Shown here: positions 1 to 5,321 of the stretch, one piece after another | Position numbering within the stretch: the first letter of the stretch is position 1 | Layout of the letters: every line of letters begins with the position of its first letter | Assembly: GCA_944385305.1 (NCBI GenBank) | Contig: CALWWS010000236.1 | Coordinates: 1 to 7,485, forward strand | Origin: an uncultured Oscillospiraceae bacterium | GTDB lineage: Bacteria > Bacillota > Clostridia > Oscillospirales > Oscillospiraceae | Length of the DNA stretch: 7,485 bases | Reading direction: 5' to 3' | Notes under the pieces: generated by a model | What the model was told of the DNA's origin: nothing | Seen by the model: only the letters and a program-made list of their open reading frames with translations | Database searches by the model: none | Made by a program: the position numbers and the translations under genes

Positions 1-31
1 ATTTCGTGCCCCGCTCAACAGGCGCTCGATT

Positions 32-91
32 AATATACCAGACCGCTCCCAGGATGTCAACCCCTTTTTTCATTTTTTGCGCCATTTTTTT
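32..91 (-). promoter_or_regulatory. Strong leftward sigma-A promoter with upstream A-tracts
   Basis: Read on the minus strand, TTGACA (55-60) is followed by exactly 17 nt and TATATT (32-37). A TG sits one base upstream of the -10, so it is also an extended -10. Immediately upstream of the -35 lie three A-tracts on the minus strand (T-runs at 65-70, 73-78 and 85-91 on the plus strand), resembling an UP element. The predicted start is near 25, so the transcript leaves the window after about 25 nt and its gene cannot be identified. It is divergent to metA. Confidence 0.75.
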
Positions 92-146
92 GCGGTGCCC
101 CCAGCCAGGCAATTGGCGGTTGCAGTGCCGCGGAAAATGTGCTAGT

Positions 147-178
147 CTTGTACATAAATATACTTACTATATATAGTA
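147..178 (+). promoter_or_regulatory. metA promoter with overlapping palindrome
   Basis: A -35-like CTTGTA/TTGTAC at 147-153 precedes TATATA (170-175) or TATAGT (172-177) at 16-18 nt spacing. The -10 lies inside a perfect 14-bp palindrome, TACTATATATAGTA (165-178), which could be an operator. Transcription would start near 182, at the ribosome binding site GGAGGAG (182-188). The leader is therefore only about 10 nt, too short for a SAM (S-box) riboswitch or T-box. The -35 is a poor match, so the exact boxes are uncertain. Confidence 0.55.
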
Positions 179-193
179 TGCGGAGGAGCCCCC

Positions 194-1108
194 ATGCCTA
201 TCAAAATCCCTGACTCTCTCCCCGCCACCGCGGTGCTGGAGAGCGAGAACATCTTTGTCATGACGGAATATCGCGCAATTCACCAGGACATCCGTCCGCT
301 GAATGTGCTGATTCTCAACCTGATGCCCACCAAGATTGTCACTGAGACCCAGCTGCTGCGCAAACTGTCCAACACCCCGGTGCAGATTGAGGTGGAGCTG
401 CTGCGCACTGCCAGCTACCGTTCCCAGCACACCGATGTGGATCACCTGGAATCCTTCTACACCACCTTTGATCAGGTGAAGTCCCGCAATTACGACGGAA
501 TGATCATCACCGGCGCCCCGGTGGAGAATATGGATTTCACCCAGGTAAACTACTGGCCGGAACTGTGCGAGATCATGCGCTGGTCCCGCACCCACGTCCA
601 TTCCACCCTGCACATCTGCTGGGGGGCCCAGGCAGGTCTCTATTTTCACCACGGCATCCAGAAGCGCACTCTGCCCAAAAAGCTCTTCGGGGTGTACGAG
701 CACCGGGTGCTCAAGCCTAGCTCCCCCCTTTTCCGCGGGTTTGATGACGTATTTTACGCCCCCCATTCCCGGTACACCGAGGTGCTGGAGCAGGACGTGC
801 GCCATGCGCCGGGGCTGGAGCTCATCTCCACCTCCTCGGAGGCGGGGGTATTTGCCATAAAGACAGAGGACAGCCGCCAGTTTTTCATCATGGGCCACCC
901 GGAGTACGACCCGGACACCCTGGCCCGGGAGTACTGGCGGGACATTGACAAGGGGCTGAACATCGCCGTGCCCGACCACTACTTCCCTGACAACGACCCC
1001 CATCAGGTGCCCATCGTCCGCTGGCGCAGCGCCGGGCAGCTACTCTACACCAACTGGCTCAATTACTACGTCTACCAGACCACCCCTTACGACCTGAAGG
1101 AGCTTTAA
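194..1108 (+). CDS. metA: Homoserine O-acetyltransferase (MetA family)
   Basis: This cytoplasmic enzyme acylates the hydroxyl of L-homoserine, the first committed step of methionine synthesis. The 304-residue length is normal for the MetA/HTS family. The family motif [10 protein letters not shown] carries the nucleophile Cys142, and GHPEYD supplies His235 and Glu237, matching the known catalytic residues by position. Residue 111 (in GAPVENM) is Glu. In characterised MetA proteins Glu111 goes with acetyl-CoA and Gly111 with succinyl-CoA, so acetyl transfer is predicted. The ATG start is supported by GGAGGAG 5 nt upstream and by the typical [12 protein letters not shown]-terminus. It appears to be transcribed alone, from its own promoter to its own terminator. 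Identity is near certain; acyl-donor choice is inferred from one residue. Confidence 0.97.
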   Translation: MPIKIPDSLPATAVLESENIFVMTEYRAIHQDIRPLNVLILNLMPTKIVTETQLLRKLSNTPVQIEVELLRTASYRSQHTDVDHLESFYTTFDQVKSRNYDGMIITGAPVENMDFTQVNYWPELCEIMRWSRTHVHSTLHICWGAQAGLYFHHGIQKRTLPKKLFGVYEHRVLKPSSPLFRGFDDVFYAPHSRYTEVLEQDVRHAPGLELISTSSEAGVFAIKTEDSRQFFIMGHPEYDPDTLAREYWRDIDKGLNIAVPDHYFPDNDPHQVPIVRWRSAGQLLYTNWLNYYVYQTTPYDLKEL

Positions 1109-1134
1109 ATTCACAGAATTTCCATGCAGCAGCA

Positions 1135-1170
1135 AGGCCCGGGAGCCGCTCGGCTCCCGGGCCTGTTTTT
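1135..1170 (+). terminator. Intrinsic terminator of metA
   Basis: A perfect 13-bp GC-rich stem (1135-1147 with 1152-1164) with a 4-nt loop is followed by G and TTTTT. It begins 27 nt after the metA stop codon. The minus strand lacks a T-tract after the stem, so it acts only on the plus strand. Confidence 0.93.
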
Positions 1171-1261
1171 CTTCTCCGCAAGGCAGCTCCGCCTCTCCCA
1201 GGCAGCTGCTCTGTTGAGGCTTCCCACCAGAGGATAGGGCGCGGGCAAACGTCCCCAAGAA

Positions 1262-1298
1262 CAGCACAACCCCCCGGCCATCCACTGTGACCGGGGGG
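1262..1298 (-). terminator. Possible terminator of the candidate noncoding RNA
   Basis: On the minus strand a perfect 8-bp stem CCCCCCGG/CCGGGGGG (1291-1298 with 1270-1277) with a 13-nt loop is followed by TTGTGCTG. The T-tract is broken, so termination may be weak. The plus-strand side has no T-tract. Confidence 0.45.
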
Positions 1299-1596
1299 CT
1301 ACACTTCCGCCTGGGGTTCAATCACTACGCATTACCTCTTACTTTCTACGGATTTCGCGGCGCTGGAATCCAAAGGATGGGGAAATTCCCGTGTTCACTG
1401 TTTCCTGGAACGCTGGGGCATCGGATGGTCTTCTTCAGCTGAACTTGGCTTCCGAGGCTTCCGTGCATCTCACTTCATTGAGCAGGTTCGGAACATGTGC
1501 TGACTGGAATTTCGCTTTCCTGGAGATTCGCTGCGCTGGAGTCGGTCGGTGATGATTGATGAGCTTGAGGGCCCACGGGACTCACCCCTTCCTTCT
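1268..1596 (-). ncRNA. Candidate structured noncoding RNA (unassigned)
   Basis: No frame on either strand has a start with a ribosome binding site and coding character here, yet the minus strand carries a consensus promoter just upstream (1603-1631). The predicted RNA begins near 1596 and contains several short hairpins. A GGGGU near the 5' end (1584-1588) can pair with ACCCC near the 3' end (1313-1317), closing most of the molecule. A UUCCG/CGGAA stem encloses a smaller CUCA/UGAG hairpin around 1452-1492. A GGAUU/AAUCC hairpin occupies 1350-1371. Two similar CCAGCGC-GCGAA modules occur near each end. The 3' end is placed at the GC-rich hairpin 1270-1298. Size and setting (about 330 nt, Clostridia, strong promoter) would fit a raiA-type RNA, but I cannot confirm the family from memory of its consensus. 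It could also be a decayed element that happens to sit behind a promoter. Confidence 0.55.
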
Positions 1597-1598
1597 GT

Positions 1599-2870
1599 CT
1601 ATATTGTACGACTGGCTTTGCAGATTGTCAAGGCTTTTTGTGAAATTAATCCATACATTTTCAGGAGGGCTTTTCCGCTTCCTCCGCCCCGGCGGCCTGC
1701 TCCGCCAACAGCGCGTCTCTGTCCCGGATAGTCTGCTCCAGGGTCTTCCGGGGTCGCGCCTCCATCTTGTCCCGCCAGGCAATCAGCCAGGCGGCCAGCT
1801 TCTCCAGCCCCTGCTCCTCCAGGGGAAAACCGGCCGTTTCTTCCACCCGGCTGAGCTGCAGGCACCAGGGTCCCTCCCACACCTGGGCGCACAGCTCCTC
1901 CCCGGGCACAACCCGGTAGCGCAGCCGCCCGGCGCTCCCCGTCCAGGCGTTCCCGTTTTGAAAGTGGGACAGCACAGGCAAAAAAAGCTCCTCCATCCTC
2001 TCTCACTCCTCCCCCGTCCCCGGGCGGGGGACGAAAAAATGCGGTATCACAGCTGTGCCATGATACCACATTTTCCGTCCTTTTTCCATTCTCCGCGTAC
2101 CGTGCCAGAAACTGCCGGGTGCGCTCCTCCCTGGGGTGCTCGATCACCTGCTGGGCAGAGCCCTGCTCCACAATAACCCCCTGGTCCATAAAGATAACCT
2201 GGTCGGCCACATCCCGGGCGAAGGCCATCTCGTGGGTAACGATGATCATGGTGGTGTTCTGCTCAGCCAGGGAGCGGATCACCTTGAGCACCTCCCCGGT
2301 GAGCTCGGGGTCCAGGGCGGAGGTGGGCTCGTCAAAGCAGAGGATATCCGGGTGCAGGGCCAGGGCCCGGGCGATGGCCACCCGCTGCTGCTGGCCGCCG
2401 GAGAGCTGGTGGGGGTAGTGCCCCGCCCGGTCGGCCAGACCCATGCGTTCCAGCAGAGCGCGGCCCTGGGTATCAATCTCCTCCAGAATCTCCCGCCGCT
2501 TGGCCTTGAAATCCGCCCGCTCCCGGGCCAGCAGCCGGGAGGCTAGGGTCACATTCTCCAGAGCGGTGTATTGGGGGAACAGATTAAAGGACTGGAACAC
2601 CAGCCCGAAGTGCAGCCGCTTTCTGCGCACCTCTCCCTCCCGCTGGGTGGCGGGGTCGGAGGCGTCGAAGAGGAGCTGCCCATTGACCAGAATTCTCCCC
2701 TTGTCCGGGGTCTCCAAAAAGTTCAGGCAGCGCAGCAGGGTGGTCTTGCCCGACCCGGAGGAGCCGATAATGGCCAGGGACTTGCCCTGCTCCATGGAAA
2801 AGCTGATATCCTCCAGAACCCGGGTGGCACCGAAGTGCTTTTCGATGTGCTCTACATCCAGTACCGTCAT
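1599..2870 (-). CDS. Polar amino-acid ABC transporter ATPase (frame lacks its expected stop)
   Basis: This cytoplasmic ATPase subunit powers import with the adjacent permease and binding protein. Residues 1 to about 260 form a complete GlnQ/HisP-type domain: Walker A GSSGSGKT (36-43), Q-loop VFQSFNLFP (91-99), signature LSGGQQQR (156-163), Walker B ILCFDE (176-181), D-loop SALD (184-187) and switch His213. Homologues end near residues 240-260, here at ERTRQFLARYAEN (about 2088). The open frame instead continues 160 codons to 1599. That extension crosses a terminator hairpin (2029-2080), then reads out of frame through the entire 111-codon gene, giving Gly/Arg/Ala-rich sequence typical of a shadow frame. 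The functional protein is therefore taken as about 2085-2870. A lost stop, a frameshift or a sequence error are all possible. The start follows the permease stop by 13 nt, with TAAGGAGG overlapping that stop. Confidence 0.85.
   Translation of the reverse strand: MTVLDVEHIEKHFGATRVLEDISFSMEQGKSLAIIGSSGSGKTTLLRCLNFLETPDKGRILVNGQLLFDASDPATQREGEVRRKRLHFGLVFQSFNLFPQYTALENVTLASRLLARERADFKAKRREILEEIDTQGRALLERMGLADRAGHYPHQLSGGQQQRVAIARALALHPDILCFDEPTSALDPELTGEVLKVIRSLAEQNTTMIIVTHEMAFARDVADQVIFMDQGVIVEQGSAQQVIEHPREERTRQFLARYAENGKRTENVVSWHSCDTAFFRPPPGDGGGVREDGGAFFACAVPLSKRERLDGERRAAALPGCARGGAVRPGVGGTLVPAAQPGGRNGRFSPGGAGAGEAGRLADCLAGQDGGATPEDPGADYPGQRRAVGGAGRRGGGSGKALLKMYGLISQKALTICKASRTI
1603..1631 (-). 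promoter_or_regulatory. Consensus sigma-A promoter for the candidate noncoding RNA
   Basis: On the minus strand TTGACA (1626-1631) is separated by exactly 17 nt from TACAAT (1603-1608). The sequence just upstream of the -35 is AT-rich, with an A5 tract and TTAATTTC. Start is predicted near 1596. It lies in the 3' flank of the small minus-strand gene (stop at 1661) and points into the region without a protein gene. Confidence 0.85.
1661..1996 (-). CDS. Uncharacterised small protein, 111 residues
   Basis: I do not recognise a named family. The start is well supported: GGGGGAGGAG (2006-2015) ends 9 nt before the ATG. Third codon positions are strongly G/C, as in the neighbours, and composition is protein-like. 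The N-terminal half (residues 1-65) is rich in Trp and aromatic residues (NAWTGSAGRLRYRV, VWEGPWCLQLS) and looks like a small beta-rich globular domain. Residues 66-111 are charged and probably helical (LAAWLIAWRDKMEARPRK, then an Ala/Glu-rich tail). There is no signal peptide or membrane segment, so it is probably cytosolic. It lies just downstream of the ABC ATPase domain but behind a terminator hairpin (2029-2080), and no separate promoter was found. The whole gene lies, in another frame, inside the stop-less extension of the ATPase frame. Confidence 0.75.
   Translation of the reverse strand: MEELFLPVLSHFQNGNAWTGSAGRLRYRVVPGEELCAQVWEGPWCLQLSRVEETAGFPLEEQGLEKLAAWLIAWRDKMEARPRKTLEQTIRDRDALLAEQAAGAEEAEKPS
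2029..2080 (-). terminator. Long terminator hairpin inside the 3' part of the ATPase frame
   Basis: A near-perfect inverted repeat of about 20 bp, with two or three G-T pairs and one bulged T, has a loop of about 11 nt. On the minus strand the inner 12-bp stem (AATGTGGTATCA with TGATACCGCATT) runs directly into T-run 2034-2039, a classic intrinsic terminator. On the plus strand the full stem is followed by TTTTT (2081-2085), so it may act in both directions. It starts at about codon 264 of the ATPase frame, roughly where homologues end. Confidence 0.85.
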
Positions 2871-2883
2871 ACCGCCCGCCTCC

Positions 2884-3534
2884 TTACCGGAAATAGCTCA
2901 GCCGCCGCTCCAGCCAGCCGAAGAGGAGGGTGAGCACCCCCACAAAGACCAGGAAGAACAGCGCCGTGGAAAATAGAGGCCAGATCAGGCCCTTGTTGGA
3001 GTACTCATTGGCCATCATGATAATCTCCTTGTTGGAGATGATGCGGGCCAGACAGGTGTCCTTGATGAGGGTGATAATCTCGTTGCCCATGGGGGGGATG
3101 ATCCGCTTGACCAGCTGCAGCAGGGTCACCCGGAAGAAGATCTGCCCCCGGGTCATGCCCAGCACCTGCCCCGCCTCGTACTGGCCCCGGGGGATGGAGT
3201 CAATGCCGCCCCGGTAGATCTCGGAGAAGTAGCAGGCATAGTTGATCACAAAGGCCACCGCCGCCCCGCCGAAGCGCCCAAAGGACGGGATGTCCCACCC
3301 GTAGTTGATGGACAGCAGGCCGGGCACATAAAAAATCACAATGACCTGCAGCATCAGCGGAGTGCCCCGGATAATCCACACAAAGGTCTTCACCAGCCAG
3401 GCCAGAGGCTTGAACTTGCTGCGGGAACCGAAGCACACCACCAGCCCCAGGGGCAGAGCAAAAAGCAGGGTTGCCCCGAAGAGCTGGCAGTTGATGAGGA
3501 ATGCCTCGCACAGGCGGGAAATAATCACAGCCAT
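2884..3534 (-). CDS. Polar amino-acid ABC transporter permease
   Basis: An inner-membrane subunit of the HisM/GlnP type that forms the translocation pore. The 216-residue length is normal. Hydrophobic segments lie at about 13-35, 50-75, 88-104, 148-165 and 184-206. The family signature RGTPLMLQ is at 56-63. The EAA loop that docks on the ATPase follows at about 105-135 (EIYRGGIDSIPRGQYEAGQ, then LGM). The start ATG has GAGGTG a few bases upstream. It follows the binding-protein gene by 84 nt containing a strong hairpin, and precedes the ATPase by 13 nt, so all three are one operon. Only one permease is present, so the pore is presumably a homodimer. Substrate within the polar amino-acid group cannot be told from this sequence. 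Confidence 0.95.
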   Translation of the reverse strand: MAVIISRLCEAFLINCQLFGATLLFALPLGLVVCFGSRSKFKPLAWLVKTFVWIIRGTPLMLQVIVIFYVPGLLSINYGWDIPSFGRFGGAAVAFVINYACYFSEIYRGGIDSIPRGQYEAGQVLGMTRGQIFFRVTLLQLVKRIIPPMGNEIITLIKDTCLARIISNKEIIMMANEYSNKGLIWPLFSTALFFLVFVGVLTLLFGWLERRLSYFR

Positions 3535-3545
3535 GAAAACACCTC

Positions 3546-3589
3546 AAAAGACACGCCCTGGGACAGCGGCCGCGCCGCTGTCCCAGGCG
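3546..3589 (-). terminator. Intercistronic hairpin between binding protein and permease
   Basis: A perfect 12-bp stem TGGGACAGCGGC/GCCGCTGTCCCA (3559-3570 with 3574-3585), extended by four more pairs around a bulge, is followed on the minus strand by TGTCTTTTG. The T-tract is imperfect. In many importer operons such a hairpin partly terminates or protects the upstream message, so that binding protein exceeds permease. That role is inferred here. Confidence 0.7.
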
Positions 3590-3618
3590 AAAAATGGTGA
3601 TGACGTTGAAGCTGCCGG

Positions 3619-4485
3619 TTACTCGGCCAGGGTGAGGCCGTACTTGTCAGCCAGGGTCTGCATGGTGCCGTCGGCCCGCAGCTCCTCAAAGATGGCGTTT
3701 ACCTGGTCGCACACGTCCGAGCCCTTGCGGAAGGCCACGCCGTAGTACTCCTCGGCCAGCTGATCCACAATCACCAGGTTGTCGTAGTCGGTGCCCTCGC
3801 CAATCATGGCCTGGGCCAGGGTGATGTCCAGCACCGCGGCGTCACAGTTGCCCGAGGCCACCTCCATCAGGCAGTCGGTCTGCACGCTCTTGGGCACGTA
3901 AGTAGCCTGGGAGAGGTTCTCGTCCCCCTCGATGGTGGTCTGACCGGCAGAGCCCTGCTCGGCACACACCGTCTTGTCCGCCAGGGAGCTGGTGTCCGCG
4001 TAGTCGTTGTCGGCCAGCATCACAACCACCTGGGCGTTGACCACATAGGGGTCGGTGATAGCCATGTTGGCCTTGCGGTCCTCGTCGATGGTCAGGCCGT
4101 TCCAGATGCAGTCGATGGTACCGGCGGAGAGCTCAACCTCCTTGGTCTCCCACACGATCTCCTGGAACTGGGGCTCCACACCCAGCTTCTCGCACACCGC
4201 CTTGGCCAGCTCGGTGTCAAAGCCGGTGAACTCGCCGTTCTCGTCGGTGTAGTTCATGGGTTCATATACGGTGTAGCCGATGATCATGTTGCCCTTGTCC
4301 TGGATGTAGGCCAGATCGCTCTCACCGCCGGTCTCCTCTCCGGCAGCAGGGGTGGTGCTGGCAGGGGGAGTGGACGCCTCGCCCCCGTCGGGGGTGTTGG
4401 CCGTCCCCTGGGAACCGTTGGAGCAGGCGGCCAGGGCCAGACACACGCACAGCGCCAGAGCCAGCGCCATCAGTCTCTTTTTCAT
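3619..4485 (-). CDS. Amino-acid ABC transporter solute-binding lipoprotein
   Basis: This extracellular, membrane-anchored receptor captures an amino acid and delivers it to the permease. Residues 1-21 are a lipoprotein signal (MKKRLM, a hydrophobic core, then LALAAC), so Cys21 is lipidated after cleavage. Residues 22-57 are a Ser/Thr/Pro/Gly/Glu linker. The SBP_bac_3 domain follows, with its N-terminal family signature at 88-101 (GFDTELAKAVCEKL). It also has Arg137 in the DEDRKANMAITDPY segment and Asp220 in AAVLD, at positions that usually contact the ligand's carboxylate and amino group. The start at 4485 is preferred over an in-frame ATG at 4500: GGAGG (4494-4498) lies 8 nt upstream of 4485 and overlaps the earlier ATG, and MKKR is the normal signal start. 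It is the first gene of the importer operon. Exact substrate is unknown; cystine, glutamine or another polar amino acid all fit. Confidence 0.95.
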   Translation of the reverse strand: MKKRLMALALALCVCLALAACSNGSQGTANTPDGGEASTPPASTTPAAGEETGGESDLAYIQDKGNMIIGYTVYEPMNYTDENGEFTGFDTELAKAVCEKLGVEPQFQEIVWETKEVELSAGTIDCIWNGLTIDEDRKANMAITDPYVVNAQVVVMLADNDYADTSSLADKTVCAEQGSAGQTTIEGDENLSQATYVPKSVQTDCLMEVASGNCDAAVLDITLAQAMIGEGTDYDNLVIVDQLAEEYYGVAFRKGSDVCDQVNAIFEELRADGTMQTLADKYGLTLAE

Positions 4486-4522
4486 TGTAAAATCCTCCAT
4501 TTCCTGTGTGAGTGGTCAAATG

Positions 4523-4558
4523 CTTTAGTATATTATCACACTAAAGTTTTACTGTAAA
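4523..4558 (-). promoter_or_regulatory. ABC importer operon promoter with operator-like inverted repeat
   Basis: On the minus strand TTTACA (4553-4558) is followed by 17 nt and TAATAT (4530-4535), with TG one base upstream of the -10. Start is near 4523, giving a leader of about 38 nt, which leaves no room for a riboswitch. A 7-bp inverted repeat, CTTTAGT (4523-4529) and ACTAAAG (4540-4546) on the plus strand, brackets the -10 and reaches the start site, where a bound repressor would block polymerase. The cognate regulator is not identified. Confidence 0.75.
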
Positions 4559-4581
4559 GAGGTTCCTCCAAAAAAGTGCCC

Positions 4582-5175
4582 TCACTCTCCCCGGGCAATC
4601 AGGCGGGCCCGGCGGAGATCCTCCGGGTGGTTGATATTCATTAGAATATGATCCAGGTCGAAATCCGTCAGCTCCCGCTCCTCCACCAGCCGGGCAGGCA
4701 GGTGCCGGATCAGGCTGTACAGGGATTTTCTCCCCTCATCCAGCCAGGCCGTGACTGCAGGCAGGCAGGCATGGCTGTACAGGGCGAACAGGGGCTCCAG
4801 ATCCCCGCTGGTCCGGCGGATGCAGCACACGGGGGCGTCTCCCCGCAGCTGTACAAGCCGGGCCAGCAGCGCAGGATCCCCAAAGGGAAGATCCACCCCA
4901 GTGAGAAAGACAAGCCCCCCGTCTATGCGGGTCAGCGCGGCCTCCAGCCCCGCCAAGGGTCCCTGGTTGCCCGCCCGGAGGTCGCAGACCTCCTCCGCCC
5001 CGGCGGCTAGATACCGACCCGGCCGATCTACCGCGAGGAAAAGCCGGTCTACCACGGGACGGTAGCGCCTCACCAGCCGCTCCAGAAAAGTCTCTCCTTC
5101 CAGTTGTAGAGCGCACTTGTCCTGCCCCATTCGGACAGATTTTCCCCCCGCCAAAATCACGCCGGCCAGTTCCAT
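4582..5175 (-). CDS. mobA: Molybdenum cofactor guanylyltransferase
   Basis: This cytoplasmic enzyme transfers GMP from GTP onto molybdopterin to make the guanine-dinucleotide form of the cofactor used by DMSO-reductase-type enzymes. The N-terminus has the nucleotidyltransferase signature LAGGKSVRMGQDK (8-20), with GPLAGL at 72-77 and Asp95 in GVDLPF as the expected metal ligand. EPLFALY (127-133) and the C-terminal NINHPEDL (180-187, usually N-N-TPEDL) are also typical of MobA. At 197 residues the length is normal. A GTG six bases upstream (5181) is in frame, but the G-run at 5183-5188 is correctly spaced only for the ATG at 5175. It is monocistronic here; no other molybdenum-cofactor or molybdoenzyme gene is in the window. 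A CTP-using MocA-like paralogue is less likely. Confidence 0.88.
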   Translation of the reverse strand: MELAGVILAGGKSVRMGQDKCALQLEGETFLERLVRRYRPVVDRLFLAVDRPGRYLAAGAEEVCDLRAGNQGPLAGLEAALTRIDGGLVFLTGVDLPFGDPALLARLVQLRGDAPVCCIRRTSGDLEPLFALYSHACLPAVTAWLDEGRKSLYSLIRHLPARLVEERELTDFDLDHILMNINHPEDLRRARLIARGE

Positions 5176-5190
5176 CTCCACGCCCCCCTT

Positions 5191-5216
5191 TTTCTGCTTT
5201 TACAGTGTAGCAGAAA
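5191..5216 (-). promoter_or_regulatory. mobA promoter with flanking inverted repeat
   Basis: On the minus strand an extended -10, TGCTACACT (-10 hexamer at 5204-5209), is followed about 30 nt later by the mobA start. The best -35, TTGCGC, is 17 nt upstream but weak. A perfect 7-bp inverted repeat TTTCTGC/GCAGAAA (5191-5197 with 5210-5216) with a 12-nt spacer brackets the -10 and start region. It could be an operator or a leader hairpin. Confidence 0.5.
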
Positions 5217-5321
5217 TCGCGCTGCGGCGCAAAAACTTTCTCCGTCCTCTGTATAGAACGGGGGCAGATGTCACATCCTCTCCAGTAGAACATCCATCCC
5301 ATAAAAAGGAGCACACGAACT

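Noticed and set aside
167..1003. Long minus-strand open frame antisense to metA
   Set aside because: It lies wholly opposite a confident gene, has no plausible family motifs, and reflects the GC-rich codon pattern of metA.
1040..1321. 93-codon minus-strand frame overlapping the metA end and its terminator
   Set aside because: It runs through the terminator hairpin and into metA antisense, with no coding character.
1292..1503. Open plus-strand stretch of about 70 codons rich in Trp, Phe and Gly
   Set aside because: It has no ATG, GTG or TTG start with a ribosome binding site and resembles no family I know. The opposite strand has a strong promoter, so a noncoding reading is preferred.
2029..2060. 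Resemblance of the minus-strand sequence GTGATACCGC...TTTCGTCCC to a T-box antiterminator
   Set aside because: The invariant UGGN bulge is broken (UGAU), no stem I or specifier loop lies upstream because that region is ATPase coding sequence, and a plain terminator hairpin explains the pairing.
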